A stretch of DNA of 64,000 bases, from contig NZ_JAJCTH010000008.1 of the NCBI RefSeq assembly GCF_020594515.1, positions 62,001 to 126,000 on the forward strand, given 5' to 3'. The first letter of the stretch is position 1. Each line of letters begins with the position of its first letter. Source of the DNA: Rhodoferax sp. U2-2l (GTDB taxonomy: Bacteria; Pseudomonadota; Gammaproteobacteria; Burkholderiales; Burkholderiaceae_C). Under the pieces are notes generated by a model, which saw only the letters and a list, made by a program, of their open reading frames with translations, had not been told where the DNA came from and searched no databases. Shown in pieces: positions 25,286 to 34,314 of this stretch. Made by a program: the position numbers and the translations under genes.

Positions 25286-25529
25286 ATGCATCACCCACTC
25301 TGGCTGGCACCATGGCGCGAAACCATCAGAAAAAGCCAACCGTGGACGAGCCACTTCGTGGCCTGCAGATGCGATGGTCGGTGAAGAGATTTGCCCCGCT
25401 TTTGAGAGCGCAGCGCTGGGTGAGGAGACGGCGTTGACCCGATCGGCCACGCTGTAAACCATGAACTTTGGCGGCGCCAAAATCGTCGATCTGGCTGGCT
25501 TTGTGCGCGAACCGGCCGTCGTTTTGGGA

Positions 25530-25549
25530 TGAATCTGGGTCCAGATTCA
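25530..25549. promoter_or_regulatory. Tight palindrome upstream of the DMT exporter gene
   Basis: TGAATCTGG and its complement CCAGATTCA are separated by 2 bases. A 9-bp-arm palindrome with such a short gap is more like a protein-binding operator than a hairpin. It lies 145 bp before the exporter start; the binder is unknown. Confidence 0.35.
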
Positions 25550-25694
25550 CACCAGCATGTCGGGGACAATCGCGCCTCACGTCTTAAATGGCCCGCGCTA
25601 ACGTGCCTGAAGGGGTGAGCAGGACAACGCGCATACCGCCACAACATGCGCCCGCTCGATCTTCGTTCCCGTCCATTCTTTTGCCATTTCGCCG

Positions 25695-26582
25695 ATGCAA
25701 CTCAACCGAAAACAACTCGTACTCCTGGCTTTGCTGACCCTGGTTTGGGGATTCAACTGGCCAGTGATGAAGTTGGGCGTGACGGACTTCCCGCCACTGA
25801 CCTTTCGCAGTCTTTGTCTGTGGCTGGGGCTGCCGGTGGTGGTGGCGGTGATGGTGACGCGCAAGTTGCCATTCAAGGTGTCACGGCAAGACTACCGCGA
25901 GGTGTTCTGGCTCGCCATGACCAATCTGGTGATCTGGAACGTGCTCATTATTTTGGCTATCAAGTACCTCAGCAGCGGGCGCTCGGCCATTTTGGGGTAC
26001 ACCATGCCGATCTTCTCGGCGCTGCTGGGCGCCTGGTTTTTCGGCACACGGCTGCGGCTGCGCAATTGGATCGGCGTGGCGGCGGCAGCGCTGGGCGTCG
26101 GGCTGCTGCTGTGGAACGAAATGGCCAACCTGTCGGGCCAGCCGCTGGCGGTGTTGGGCGCGCTGGCGGCGGCGGCCACCTGGGCTTACGGCACGCAGCT
26201 CATGCGCAATACCCGATTGGTCGTGCCGACCCTCACGCTGGCGTTTTGGATGATGTTGATCACGGCGCTGACGATGACGGTGCTTTGTGTGGCGCTGGAA
26301 TATCCGCAGTGGCAGATGCCGTCGGGGCGGACTTGGTTTGCCATTGCTTACAACGCGGTGCTGGTGTTTGGCTTTGCGCAGGCGGTCTGGCTGACGCTGG
26401 CGCGCACGCTACCGCCGATTGCCTCGACGCTGAGTGTGATGATGATTCCCATCCTGGGTGTTTTCTCGGGCGCACTGGGGCTGGGCGAACAACTGCACTG
26501 GCAAGACTGGACGGCCGTCGGGTTGATGGTGGTGTCCATGGTCTCAGTGCTGGCGCCCAGCCGTGCGATGGCCAAAGCCTGA
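25695..26582 (+). CDS. EamA/DMT-family transporter
   Basis: A 295-residue inner-membrane protein with ten predicted helices in two EamA repeats, beginning LVLLALLTLVWGFNWPVMKLG (first repeat) and later AAAATWAYGTQLMRNT (second repeat). EamA exporters move amino acids or other small metabolites; the substrate cannot be read from sequence. It is divergent from codB. Confidence 0.87.
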   Translation: MQLNRKQLVLLALLTLVWGFNWPVMKLGVTDFPPLTFRSLCLWLGLPVVVAVMVTRKLPFKVSRQDYREVFWLAMTNLVIWNVLIILAIKYLSSGRSAILGYTMPIFSALLGAWFFGTRLRLRNWIGVAAAALGVGLLLWNEMANLSGQPLAVLGALAAAATWAYGTQLMRNTRLVVPTLTLAFWMMLITALTMTVLCVALEYPQWQMPSGRTWFAIAYNAVLVFGFAQAVWLTLARTLPPIASTLSVMMIPILGVFSGALGLGEQLHWQDWTAVGLMVVSMVSVLAPSRAMAKA

Positions 26583-26815
26583 TGGCATTTTGATGTCATG
26601 GCGAGCACGGCATGACGATCTAGCGACCCTGCCGTCGACAAGTGGCGTGCTTGAGCCTTGGTCAGCAGGGCATGGTGTGGTGTAGCCGGGGCGTTTTTAT
26701 GAGGGGCCACCAATCGCGCCACCGTCGAAGGCTAGCGGGAGCGGCTGGCGCAGTACCTGCCGTGTTGGTCCACAGCGAGGATACGACGCCAGGCCACCCA
26801 AGGCCGTGGCGACAC

Positions 26816-27835
26816 TTACTTGCCCGCGCGAATCTTCTTCAACTCAGCCTGGGTTTCGTTCCACAGGTCCATGCCGATGTCGGCGCCGATGCTGGCGTAC
26901 ACCTTGGTCAGCTTGTCGCGCATGCGGGCGGATTCGGCGGGAGACAGCTCATTGATCTCCATGCCCTTGGCTTTGAGGTCGCCCATGGCTTTGGCGGCTT
27001 CGGCGCGGGTGTCTTTGCGCTCAAAGTCGCGGCTGGTCGTGGCAGCGTCCATCAGCACCTTTTGCTCGTCTTTGGAGAGTTGGTCCCACCATTTTTTGCT
27101 GACCGTCACGATCCACGGGCTGTAGACGTGGTTGGTCACCGTCATGTACTTCTGCACTTCGTAGAACTTGCTCGACAGGATGGTGTTGAACGGATTTTCC
27201 TGGCCGTCCACGGTTTTGGTTTCCAGCGCGGTGAACAACTCTGAGAACGCCAGCGGGATCGCGTTGGCACCCAGCGTCTGGAAGCTGTTCAAAAACACGT
27301 TGTTCTGCATCACACGCAGCTTGATGCCCTGCATGTCTTCCATCTTGGTGATGGCGCGTTTGCTGTTGGTCAGGTTACGGAAGCCGTTTTCCCAATAGAC
27401 CAGACCCACCAGGCCTTTTTCCTGCAGTTTGTTGCGCACCTTGTCGCCAATCGGGCCGTCGAGCAGGGTGTCGGCTTCTTTCACGTTGCTGATCAAGAAC
27501 GGCGTGTCCCACAGCGCCATTTCCTTGGTGATGCCCACCAGGGTGGCAGTCGACCCGACCATCATCTCTTGCGCGCCACCAATCAGCGCCTGTTGCATCT
27601 GGTTGTCAGGCCCCAAGGCGGCGGCGCCAATGGCGCGCACCTTCATCTTGCCACCCGAGAGTTTGGCCACCTCGTCGGCAAACACCTTGGCGGCGCGGCC
27701 CTGGTTGCTTTGTTCGTTGAGGCCGTAACCAAAACGGATCAGGCGCGGTTTGATGTCTTGCGCTGCAGCCGCAAACGAGGCACTGAGCAAGGCCACGCTG
27801 GCGGCGGCGATGAGGGTTCTGCGAAGAAATGTCAT
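26816..27835 (-). CDS. dctP: TRAP transporter substrate-binding protein DctP
   Basis: A 339-residue periplasmic binding protein with a Sec signal (LIAAASVALLSASFAAAAQ). RFGYGLNEQSNQGRAAKVFA and the substrate-contact region FRNLTNSKRAI with Arg fit the DctP family of organic-acid binders. It is last in the gntK-dctQ-dctM-dctP operon, 42 bp after dctM. Context points to gluconate or a related sugar acid. Confidence 0.92.
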   Translation of the reverse strand: MTFLRRTLIAAASVALLSASFAAAAQDIKPRLIRFGYGLNEQSNQGRAAKVFADEVAKLSGGKMKVRAIGAAALGPDNQMQQALIGGAQEMMVGSTATLVGITKEMALWDTPFLISNVKEADTLLDGPIGDKVRNKLQEKGLVGLVYWENGFRNLTNSKRAITKMEDMQGIKLRVMQNNVFLNSFQTLGANAIPLAFSELFTALETKTVDGQENPFNTILSSKFYEVQKYMTVTNHVYSPWIVTVSKKWWDQLSKDEQKVLMDAATTSRDFERKDTRAEAAKAMGDLKAKGMEINELSPAESARMRDKLTKVYASIGADIGMDLWNETQAELKKIRAGK

Positions 27836-27877
27836 GAAAATCTCCTGGGGTTGTGGGAAGTTGACGGGCGAAAAAAC

Positions 27878-29173
27878 TCAGCGCATCCACGCCACGGGCG
27901 CGGTGACGATCTGCGGAAACAAGACAAAAGCGAAGAGGATCAGGGCGTAGGTGAGCAGGAACGGGTTCACCCCCTTGATCACCTGATGCATGGACAAGCG
28001 CCCGACACCGGCCACGACATTGAGCACGGTCCCAACCGGCGGGGTGATCAGGCCAATGGCCCCGTTGAGCACAAACATCAACCCGAAATAGACCGGGTCA
28101 ATGCCCGCCTTGACGGCAATCGGCAGCATCACCGGGGCAAAGATCAGGATGGTGGGCGTCAGGTCCAGGGCGGTGCCAATCAGCACCAGCACAATCATCA
28201 TCACAAACATCAGCGTTCGGGGGCTGTCCACCAGCGGCCCCAGCCAGCCGGTCAACACCGTGGGCAGGTCAGCCAGGGTGATCATGTAACTGGCCACCTG
28301 CGCGCCGGCGCACAAGAACATCACGATGGCGGTGGTTTTGGCGGCCCGCACCAACACACCATGCACCTGCCCAATTTTCATTTCCCGGTGGACGAACAGC
28401 GAGACCACCAGCGCGTAAAACGCCGCTACCACCGCCGCCTCGGTCGGTGTGAAGATGCCGGATTTCAGGCCGCCAATGATGATGATCGGCATCAACAGCG
28501 CCCAAAAAGCCTTGAACGTCGCCTTGATGCGCGCTGACATGGGCAGCGGCGTGCCTTGTGGCAAGTCCATATCACGCAGCACCAGCTTCCAGGCAATGAT
28601 CAAACCCGCGCCCATGATCAGGCCCGGCACGATGCCTGAGAGGAACAGCAGCGAAATCGAGGTGTTGGTGGTGACCCCGTAAATGATGAACGGCATGCTG
28701 GGCGGGATGATCGGGGCGATGATGCCGCCCGAGGCAATCAGGCCCGCCGAGGTCTGCATCGGGTAGCCCTGCTGGCGCATCATGGGCAACAAAATGGTGG
28801 CCAGCGCGGCGGTATCGGCCAGCGCCGAGCCACTCATGCTGGCCATCAACACGGCCGCACCAATCGCCACAAAACCGAGTCCGCCGCGGATGTGGCCAAC
28901 CCAGGCCTGGGCCATGATGATGATGCGCTGGCTGATGCCACCGGCATTCATCAACTCGCCCGCCAGAATGAAAAACGGCACCGCCAGCAGCGGAAAGCTG
29001 TCCACCCCGGCCACCAGGTTTTGCGCCAGCAGCTGCGTGTCCCAAAAATCCAGCACCCAGGCCATGCCGGCACCTGTGAGCACCAGCGCCAGCGCCATGT
29101 TCAAGCCGATGCCCATCAGGCCCAGCATGCCAAACACAAAAACCAGAAACGCCAAACCTTCGTTGCTCATCAT
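27878..29173 (-). CDS. dctM: TRAP transporter large permease DctM
   Basis: A 431-residue membrane protein with about 12 helices. MSGSALADTAALATILLPMM and SGGIIAPIIPPSMPFIIYG are typical DctM signatures. It forms the Na+-coupled channel with DctQ. The ATG at 29173 comes immediately after the dctQ stop, with GGAG upstream, and is preferred to an ATG 15 bp earlier inside dctQ. Confidence 0.93.
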   Translation of the reverse strand: MMSNEGLAFLVFVFGMLGLMGIGLNMALALVLTGAGMAWVLDFWDTQLLAQNLVAGVDSFPLLAVPFFILAGELMNAGGISQRIIIMAQAWVGHIRGGLGFVAIGAAVLMASMSGSALADTAALATILLPMMRQQGYPMQTSAGLIASGGIIAPIIPPSMPFIIYGVTTNTSISLLFLSGIVPGLIMGAGLIIAWKLVLRDMDLPQGTPLPMSARIKATFKAFWALLMPIIIIGGLKSGIFTPTEAAVVAAFYALVVSLFVHREMKIGQVHGVLVRAAKTTAIVMFLCAGAQVASYMITLADLPTVLTGWLGPLVDSPRTLMFVMMIVLVLIGTALDLTPTILIFAPVMLPIAVKAGIDPVYFGLMFVLNGAIGLITPPVGTVLNVVAGVGRLSMHQVIKGVNPFLLTYALILFAFVLFPQIVTAPVAWMR

Positions 29174-29174
29174 G

Positions 29175-29687
29175 TCACTCCACGTCAAAGCCGTGACCGA
29201 GGTCCAGCGGGCTGCGTTTGATCAATTCGACCAAGGCCATCCCCCCAATGGCCACGGCACACAGCAGGGCCGGCAAGGGCAACAGCGCCGTCGGGTAGTG
29301 CAGCACGACCGATTGGCTGTCCAGCCCCACCACCACCTGCTGCCAGGCACCTCGCCCCACCAGAACACAGGCCAGCAACACCAGCAGGCGCACCAGCACA
29401 GCGATGGCCGCCATGATCTTCGGGCGCTTCCTGTAGATGCCCACCAGACTGGTGAACGCCATGTGTTCGCCCGCCGGGTAGGCGGCCGTGGCACCAATGA
29501 ACACCATCCAGACAAACAACAGACGCGACAGTTCCTCGCTGGCGGCGATACCGCTGCCAAAGCCGTAGCGCAGGACGACGTTAATGAACACCGACACGGC
29601 CATCACCCCAAGGCAGATCGCCATCAGGGTGCTGCTCACCCGCCGAAAGAGGCTCTCTGGCCGGGCTTGGTTGGCATCGGCACTCAT
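29175..29687 (-). CDS. dctQ: TRAP transporter small permease DctQ
   Basis: A 170-residue protein with four membrane helices, including LMAICLGVMAVSVFINVVLRYGFG and the DctQ motif EELSRLLFVWMVFIGATAAY. It partners DctM. Its ATG overlaps the gntK stop by 4 bp and its stop touches the dctM start, so the operon is tightly coupled. Confidence 0.92.
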   Translation of the reverse strand: MSADANQARPESLFRRVSSTLMAICLGVMAVSVFINVVLRYGFGSGIAASEELSRLLFVWMVFIGATAAYPAGEHMAFTSLVGIYRKRPKIMAAIAVLVRLLVLLACVLVGRGAWQQVVVGLDSQSVVLHYPTALLPLPALLCAVAIGGMALVELIKRSPLDLGHGFDVE

Positions 29688-30187
29688 GTCAACGCCTTGT
29701 CCATCATCCAGGCGGCAACCTCGGCCTGGAGTTGTTGCAACGGTTGGGTGGCGTCCAGCGTCAACACGCCCGCCTCACCTCTGGGGTCCTGCAGGGTCGC
29801 GAACTGGCTGTCCACCAGGGTGGTCGAGAAAAAATGCGCATCGCGCGAACCCACACGTGCCTGAGCCTCGTCGCGGCTGATCTGCAAAAAGCCAAAACGC
29901 AGCCCCGGTGCGGCTTGACGCAGGCGATCCCGATAGGCTTTTTTCAGCGCCGAGCAGGTCAGCACCATGCCGCCTGGGTGCAGGCGCAACTGGTCGGACA
30001 AACGATCCAGCCAGCCTGCACGGTCATCGTCGGTCAAGGCGATGCCTTGGCTCATTTTTTGACGGCTCTCAGGGCTGTGAAAGTCATCCCCCTCCACCAG
30101 CGGCAGCTGCAACGCCTGGGCCACCGCTTGCCCCAGACTGGATTTGCCGCAACCGGCCACACCCATGATCACGATCGAGAGGTTCAT
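29684..30187 (-). CDS. gntK: Gluconokinase
   Basis: A 167-residue P-loop kinase, GVAGCGKSSLG, with the GntK signature EGDDFHSPESRQKMSQGIALTDDD (positions ~32-55) and LTCSALKKAYRDRLR. It makes 6-phosphogluconate from gluconate and ATP. It is the first gene of the TRAP operon, behind a palindromic operator, so import and phosphorylation are expressed together. Confidence 0.95.
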   Translation of the reverse strand: MNLSIVIMGVAGCGKSSLGQAVAQALQLPLVEGDDFHSPESRQKMSQGIALTDDDRAGWLDRLSDQLRLHPGGMVLTCSALKKAYRDRLRQAAPGLRFGFLQISRDEAQARVGSRDAHFFSTTLVDSQFATLQDPRGEAGVLTLDATQPLQQLQAEVAAWMMDKALT

Positions 30188-30195
30188 ATTGGTTT

Positions 30196-30209
30196 GGATA
30201 GCGCTATCC
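30196..30209. promoter_or_regulatory. Palindromic operator, gntK side
   Basis: The perfect 14-bp palindrome GGATAGCGCTATCC ends 9 bp upstream of the gntK ATG. An identical site lies 111 bp away by the regulator gene. The central CG and symmetric form fit a LacI-family operator. Confidence 0.85.
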
Positions 30210-30306
30210 CATTGACATCAATAAAAAGTCATGTCAAGCACCGCAGGCCATGGGAACCGCTACAGCAGCCGGTCACAATGACGGTTTGAACTTGACGATG
30301 ACACTT

Positions 30307-30320
30307 GGATAGCGCTATCC
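30307..30320. promoter_or_regulatory. Palindromic operator, regulator side
   Basis: The second identical GGATAGCGCTATCC. It overlaps a likely promoter of the regulator: TTGACG at 30293-30298, then 18 bp, then TATCCT whose first bases are the operator end. Repression would be by steric block, possibly with DNA looping between the two sites. Confidence 0.85.
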
Positions 30321-30358
30321 TACACCCATCAAACTGACCGCGTATAGGTACAAACCCT

Positions 30359-31390
30359 TTGTCTCAGCCCGCTAAATCATCCCGCTCACGCGCCACGGGG
30401 CGCGTCACTCTGGCCGATGTGGCGCGTGCCGCCGAGGTCAGCCCCATCACCGTGTCACGTGCACTGCGCGGTGAACGCGCGGTGGACGCACAGCTGGTCG
30501 AGCGTGTGCAGGCTGCGGCCAAAGCGCTGGGTTATGTGCCCGACCCGGCGGCCCGCGCCCTGGCCTCGCGCCACAGCGCGCAGGTGGTGGTGCTGGTGCC
30601 GCTGCTGTCCAACGCCTTGTTTGTGGATGTGCTGGAAGCCGTGCAGCGCACCCTGCGCCCGGCGGGCTACCAGATGCTGATGGGGGTGACCCATTACGAC
30701 CCCAACGAAGAGGAATATTTGCTGCGCGAGTTGCTGCAGCACCGCCCGGCGGGCCTGTTGGTCACCGGCTTTGAGCGCAACGACGCCACCCGCACCCTGA
30801 TGGCGCAAAGCGGTGTGCCCTGTGTGCACCTGATGGAAGCCTCTGCCGCCGAGGGCGTTTACAGCGTGGGGTTTTCGCAGACCGATGCAGGTGCCGACAT
30901 GACCCGGCACCTGCTGGCACGTGGCAAACGGCGCATTGCCTTTGCCGGTGCCCAACTCGACCCGCGCACCCTGCAGCGCCTGGCAGGCTGGCGCCAGACA
31001 CTCACCCAAGCCGGGCTGTATGACCCCAAGCTGGAATGGCTGAACCCCGCGCCATCGTCCATGGCGCTGGGTGGCGAGATGCTGGCGCAAATCCTGCAGG
31101 CGCAGCCCGAGGTGGACGCGGTTTTTTTCTGTAACGACGACTTGGCGCAGGGTGCCTTGCTGGCGGCGCTGCGTCTCGGGCTGACCGTGCCAGAGCGGGT
31201 GGCGATTGCCGGTTTCAACGACCTGACAGGCAGCGACCAGATGCTGCCCACACTCACCACCGTGCACACGCCGCGCAGCGAAATCGGCAGTGCGGCGGCC
31301 GCCATGCTGCTGGCACTGATGAACCGCGAGCCGGTGGCCTCCCCGTGTGTGGACCTGGGTTACCGGCTGGTGGTGCGGGACAGCACCTGA
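30359..31390 (+). CDS. gntR: LacI-family transcriptional regulator of gluconate utilisation (GntR-like)
   Basis: A 343-residue LacI-type repressor. The HTH VTLADVARAAEVSPITVSRA is followed by the hinge ALGYVPDPAARALAS and a periplasmic-binding-like effector domain. It starts at TTG (30359), as no ATG or GTG fits. Divergent from gntK, with two identical palindromes between. The effector is probably gluconate or 6-phosphogluconate, by analogy with E. coli GntR. Confidence 0.88.
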   Translation: MSQPAKSSRSRATGRVTLADVARAAEVSPITVSRALRGERAVDAQLVERVQAAAKALGYVPDPAARALASRHSAQVVVLVPLLSNALFVDVLEAVQRTLRPAGYQMLMGVTHYDPNEEEYLLRELLQHRPAGLLVTGFERNDATRTLMAQSGVPCVHLMEASAAEGVYSVGFSQTDAGADMTRHLLARGKRRIAFAGAQLDPRTLQRLAGWRQTLTQAGLYDPKLEWLNPAPSSMALGGEMLAQILQAQPEVDAVFFCNDDLAQGALLAALRLGLTVPERVAIAGFNDLTGSDQMLPTLTTVHTPRSEIGSAAAAMLLALMNREPVASPCVDLGYRLVVRDST

Positions 31391-31477
31391 GCCAGGCATT
31401 TAAATAAGCCGCTGAACGTGACAGACCACGGGCGAATCGCCATGTCAGCCACGGCAACCTGAAGGCGGACAACGCCC

Positions 31478-32107
31478 TTAGGCAGCGCGCTTGAACAGCG
31501 CCAGCAGCGACCCAGCCACCACAAACAAGCTGCCAAACACCCGGTTCATGGCGCGAATGTGCGACGGCTGCTTGAGCGCCCCAAGCACCCGCGAAGCGAG
31601 TGCGGTGTAGCCCGCCATCACCACCATGTCGGTGAACGCCAGCGTGGCACCAATGATCAGGTATTGCGGCAACAGCGGCTGTGCGGTGCTGATGAACTGC
31701 GGCACCACCGCCAGCAAAAACACCGTGCCTTTGGGGTTGACCACGTTGATCATCCAGGCTTTCAGGATCAGCGACCGCTGTGTCACCACCTCGCCGCTGT
31801 CAGACGCTGCCACCATCGGCCGCGCCGGTGCCCGCCATTGCTGGATGCCCAGCCACACCAGATAGCCCACGCCCAACCACTTGACCACCACAAACGCGGT
31901 GTTGGAGGTGGCCATCAGCGCCCCCAGCCCGACGCCGACGATGGCCAGCTGCGTCCAGATGCCCAGCACCAGGCCAAAGATGGTGACGTAACCGTATTTG
32001 AAACCGTGGTTGAGCCCCGCGCTCATCGACGCGATGGCGCCCGGGCCGGGTGAAATGCTGATGGCCCAGGAGGCCGCGAAGAAGGTGAGCCAGGTTGAAA
32101 GTTCCAT
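31478..32107 (-). CDS. LysE/RhtB-family amino-acid exporter
   Basis: A 209-residue inner-membrane protein with about six helices. The family signature ISPGPGAIASMSAGLNHG lies at ~18-35, and LILKAWMINVVNPKGTVFLLA follows. It exports an amino acid or homoserine lactone; the substrate is not determinable here. It appears monocistronic. Confidence 0.9.
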   Translation of the reverse strand: MELSTWLTFFAASWAISISPGPGAIASMSAGLNHGFKYGYVTIFGLVLGIWTQLAIVGVGLGALMATSNTAFVVVKWLGVGYLVWLGIQQWRAPARPMVAASDSGEVVTQRSLILKAWMINVVNPKGTVFLLAVVPQFISTAQPLLPQYLIIGATLAFTDMVVMAGYTALASRVLGALKQPSHIRAMNRVFGSLFVVAGSLLALFKRAA

Positions 32108-32161
32108 TGGGCAAGTCTAGCGGTTATGCGGGAACCAATCCCTTGCCATTGGGTACTCGCC

Positions 32162-32249
32162 GAGGACACTGGGGTAAATGGTTACGCGAATGTCCCCCGA
32201 CCTGCGGTCTCCTCCTTGATTTCGCTACACCATTCACCCCAGTGTCCTC
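32162..32249. repeat. Palindromic element P1
   Basis: A 21-bp inverted repeat (32162-32182 and 32229-32249, 20 of 21 matching) that opens GAGGACACTGGGGT. Its 46-base loop contains TGTCCCCCG and CTCCTCCTTGAT. The loop is homologous to the reverse complement of the loop of element P2. Confidence 0.8.
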
Positions 32250-32318
32250 GGTGGCCAACAGCGTGCGAATTGCGGATTGAAGACAGGGATCTCCACATCG
32301 AATGCCAACCACGGTGCG

Positions 32319-32416
32319 GACTCGGGACGGCGTGGTACTCAGCGCAGCGGCATCAAGGAGGAGGCCCGCAGGGCCGGGGGACAGCCGCGGAGCTGAGTGC
32401 CGCGTCGTCCCGAGTC
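32319..32416. repeat. Palindromic element P2, inverted relative to P1
   Basis: A 33-bp inverted repeat (32319-32351 and 32384-32416, 28 of 33 matching) opening GACTCGGGACGGCG. The 32-base loop carries ATCAAGGAGGAG and CGGGGGACA, the reverse complement of the P1 loop. The stem sequences of P1 and P2 are unrelated. Together they fill most of the 417-bp gap 32108-32524, which holds no gene. Confidence 0.8.
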
Positions 32417-32524
32417 TTGTGAGGACGTCACCAGATGCAGGAAGGCCAGCCCATAAAAAAACCCCAGCGTGGACCAACCACGTCTGGGGCTGAAATACCC
32501 GAGAAACTCAAAATACGGCGTGCT

Positions 32525-33400
32525 TTAACCCTGTGCGTTTTGCAAGGCGGCAATGCGCTCTTCCAACGGCGGGTGGGTCGAAAACAACTGACCGATGCCG
32601 CCAGCGATGCCAAACGCCGCCACGCTCTTGGGCAACTCACCTGGCTGCATGCCACCCAAGCGGGCCAAGGCATTGATCATCGGCTGCTTGCGCCCCATCA
32701 ACTGCGCGGCACCGGCATCGGCGCGGAACTCGCGGTGGCGGCTGAACCAGGCCACCACAATGGCCGCGGCAAAACCCAGCACGATGTCCAGCACGATGGT
32801 CGTCACCATGTACCCGATGCCCGGGCCGGTGTTTTCCTGGTCACCCTTGCGCAGAAAACTGTCCACTGCGTAACCGATGACGCGGCTCAGGAACACCACA
32901 AAGGTGTTCATCACGCCCTGGATCAACGTCATCGTGACCATGTCGCCATTGGCAATGTGCGCCACTTCGTGACCCAGCACCGCCTCGATTTCGTCGTGTT
33001 TCATGCCCTGCAGCAAACCAGTGCTCACCGCCACCAGCGCCGAATTCTTGAACGCACCGGTGGCAAACGCGTTGGGCGCGCCTTCAAAAATACCCACTTC
33101 AGGCATGCCGATACCGGCCTTCTCCGACAGCTTGCGCACGGTTTCGACAATCCATGCCTCGTCGGCGTTGGACGGCTGGTCGATCACCCGCACCCCTGAA
33201 CTCCACTTGGCCACCGGCTTACTGATCAGCAAGGAGATGATGGCGCCACCAAAACCCATCACCAGGGCAAAGCCCAGCAGGGCGCCCAGATTCAGGCCAT
33301 TGGCGGCCAGGTAACGGTTGACCCCCAGCAAACTGGCCACGATGCCCAGCACCACGACCACAAGGACATTGGTGAGAACAAAAAGAGCGATGCGTTTCAT
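32525..33400 (-). CDS. htpX: Membrane zinc metalloprotease HtpX
   Basis: A 291-residue M48B protease. Two N-terminal helices ([19 protein letters not shown] and [18 protein letters not shown]) precede the zinc motif [11 protein letters not shown]; the third ligand Glu is in [11 protein letters not shown]. Two further hydrophobic segments follow. It degrades misfolded inner-membrane proteins, with its catalytic domain in the cytoplasm. Confidence 0.95.
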   Translation of the reverse strand: MKRIALFVLTNVLVVVVLGIVASLLGVNRYLAANGLNLGALLGFALVMGFGGAIISLLISKPVAKWSSGVRVIDQPSNADEAWIVETVRKLSEKAGIGMPEVGIFEGAPNAFATGAFKNSALVAVSTGLLQGMKHDEIEAVLGHEVAHIANGDMVTMTLIQGVMNTFVVFLSRVIGYAVDSFLRKGDQENTGPGIGYMVTTIVLDIVLGFAAAIVVAWFSRHREFRADAGAAQLMGRKQPMINALARLGGMQPGELPKSVAAFGIAGGIGQLFSTHPPLEERIAALQNAQG

Positions 33401-33495
33401 GATTTCCCTCTAAAAAAGAGCGGCGCACCAACGGGTGGACCGCCACGAGCTGCGAATGGTAAGGGTGCGCATCGCAATTTCAAGCCAATTCGGTG

Positions 33496-34314
33496 TCAAT
33501 TCCCCACGCGGTCTGGCGATTTGGCAGCCGCCAACGCCGTCGTCCGAGCGGCCCTGAAAACAGTCGGATCGTCATAAAACCCCGGCACGTCGTTGTCTGG
33601 CCACCAGTGCGGCACGCCCAGCACCGGCAAATGGGCAAACGGTTTGGTCGCCAGCTTGTCCGCTGTCAGGTCGTTTGCCAGCCAGGTATCCAGGTCTGCC
33701 AGCGTGTCTGCCGCTGGAAACACCCGGTACACATGGGCGGTGATCGATTTTCTTGGGAACACCAATTTTTCCAGCAAGGCATGGCCAAACAGCACCAGGC
33801 TGGCCTGCTGCCACAACGGACGCAGTTCGCCAAACACCTGCTGCCAGTCTTTGGCTACCAACGCGTCCCACAAGGCGTCCGGGGCGCGCAACAGGGCGGC
33901 GTTTTCGTCAAACACGGTGAGGGCGTCACGCGCCGGGCCACGCACCGGGGCAATGCCGCTGTGCGCGATCTGGGCCATGTGCAAGTGGTTCAGGCGGCGC
34001 TTGGTCTGCGGAAACACCAGCCAGGCCAAGCCGTTGAAAAAGTCGTGCAAACCCTCACGCGTGGGGCACTGTTGGCCGTCAAAAATAAACTGCTCGTAAG
34101 CGGTGCCTGGCGGTAACTCGGACTGCGGCACAAAGCGCACCGGGGCGGGTTCGGCCACTGGCCAATGGATCAAGCAAGCGGCGTTCAGAGCTTGCGGCTG
34201 CGGTACACCCGCCAGCACCTGCCGGGCTGCGGGCTCGCCTGCCGCACACCACGGCGCCAACCAGGCTGCGCGCCAGTCGATGGCGCCCAGGTCAGCGGCG
34301 AGCTGCGGGCTCAC
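33496..34314 (-). CDS. DUF3025 domain-containing protein
   Basis: A 272-residue DUF3025 protein, function unknown. Recognisable parts are YEQFIFDGQQCPTREGLHDF, FNGLAWLVFPQTKRRLNHLH and a C-terminal PVLGVPHWWPDN. No signal peptide or membrane helix. It starts at GTG, overlapping the NYN gene stop (GTGA), so translation is coupled. Confidence 0.88.
   Translation of the reverse strand: MSPQLAADLGAIDWRAAWLAPWCAAGEPAARQVLAGVPQPQALNAACLIHWPVAEPAPVRFVPQSELPPGTAYEQFIFDGQQCPTREGLHDFFNGLAWLVFPQTKRRLNHLHMAQIAHSGIAPVRGPARDALTVFDENAALLRAPDALWDALVAKDWQQVFGELRPLWQQASLVLFGHALLEKLVFPRKSITAHVYRVFPAADTLADLDTWLANDLTADKLATKPFAHLPVLGVPHWWPDNDVPGFYDDPTVFRAARTTALAAAKSPDRVGN

Larger units (their letters stand above)
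25065..25694. other. Divergent region between permease and DMT exporter genes
   Basis: It carries leader copy B (25119-25285) and a near-perfect palindrome at 25530-25549. The rest shows no gene; the plus-strand frame at 25086-25457 has no family features and runs through the leader. Confidence 0.5.

Noticed and set aside
32100-32520. Small ORFs in the P1/P2 gap as genes
   Set aside because: They encode the palindromes on either strand and change frame between copies; nothing suggests translation.
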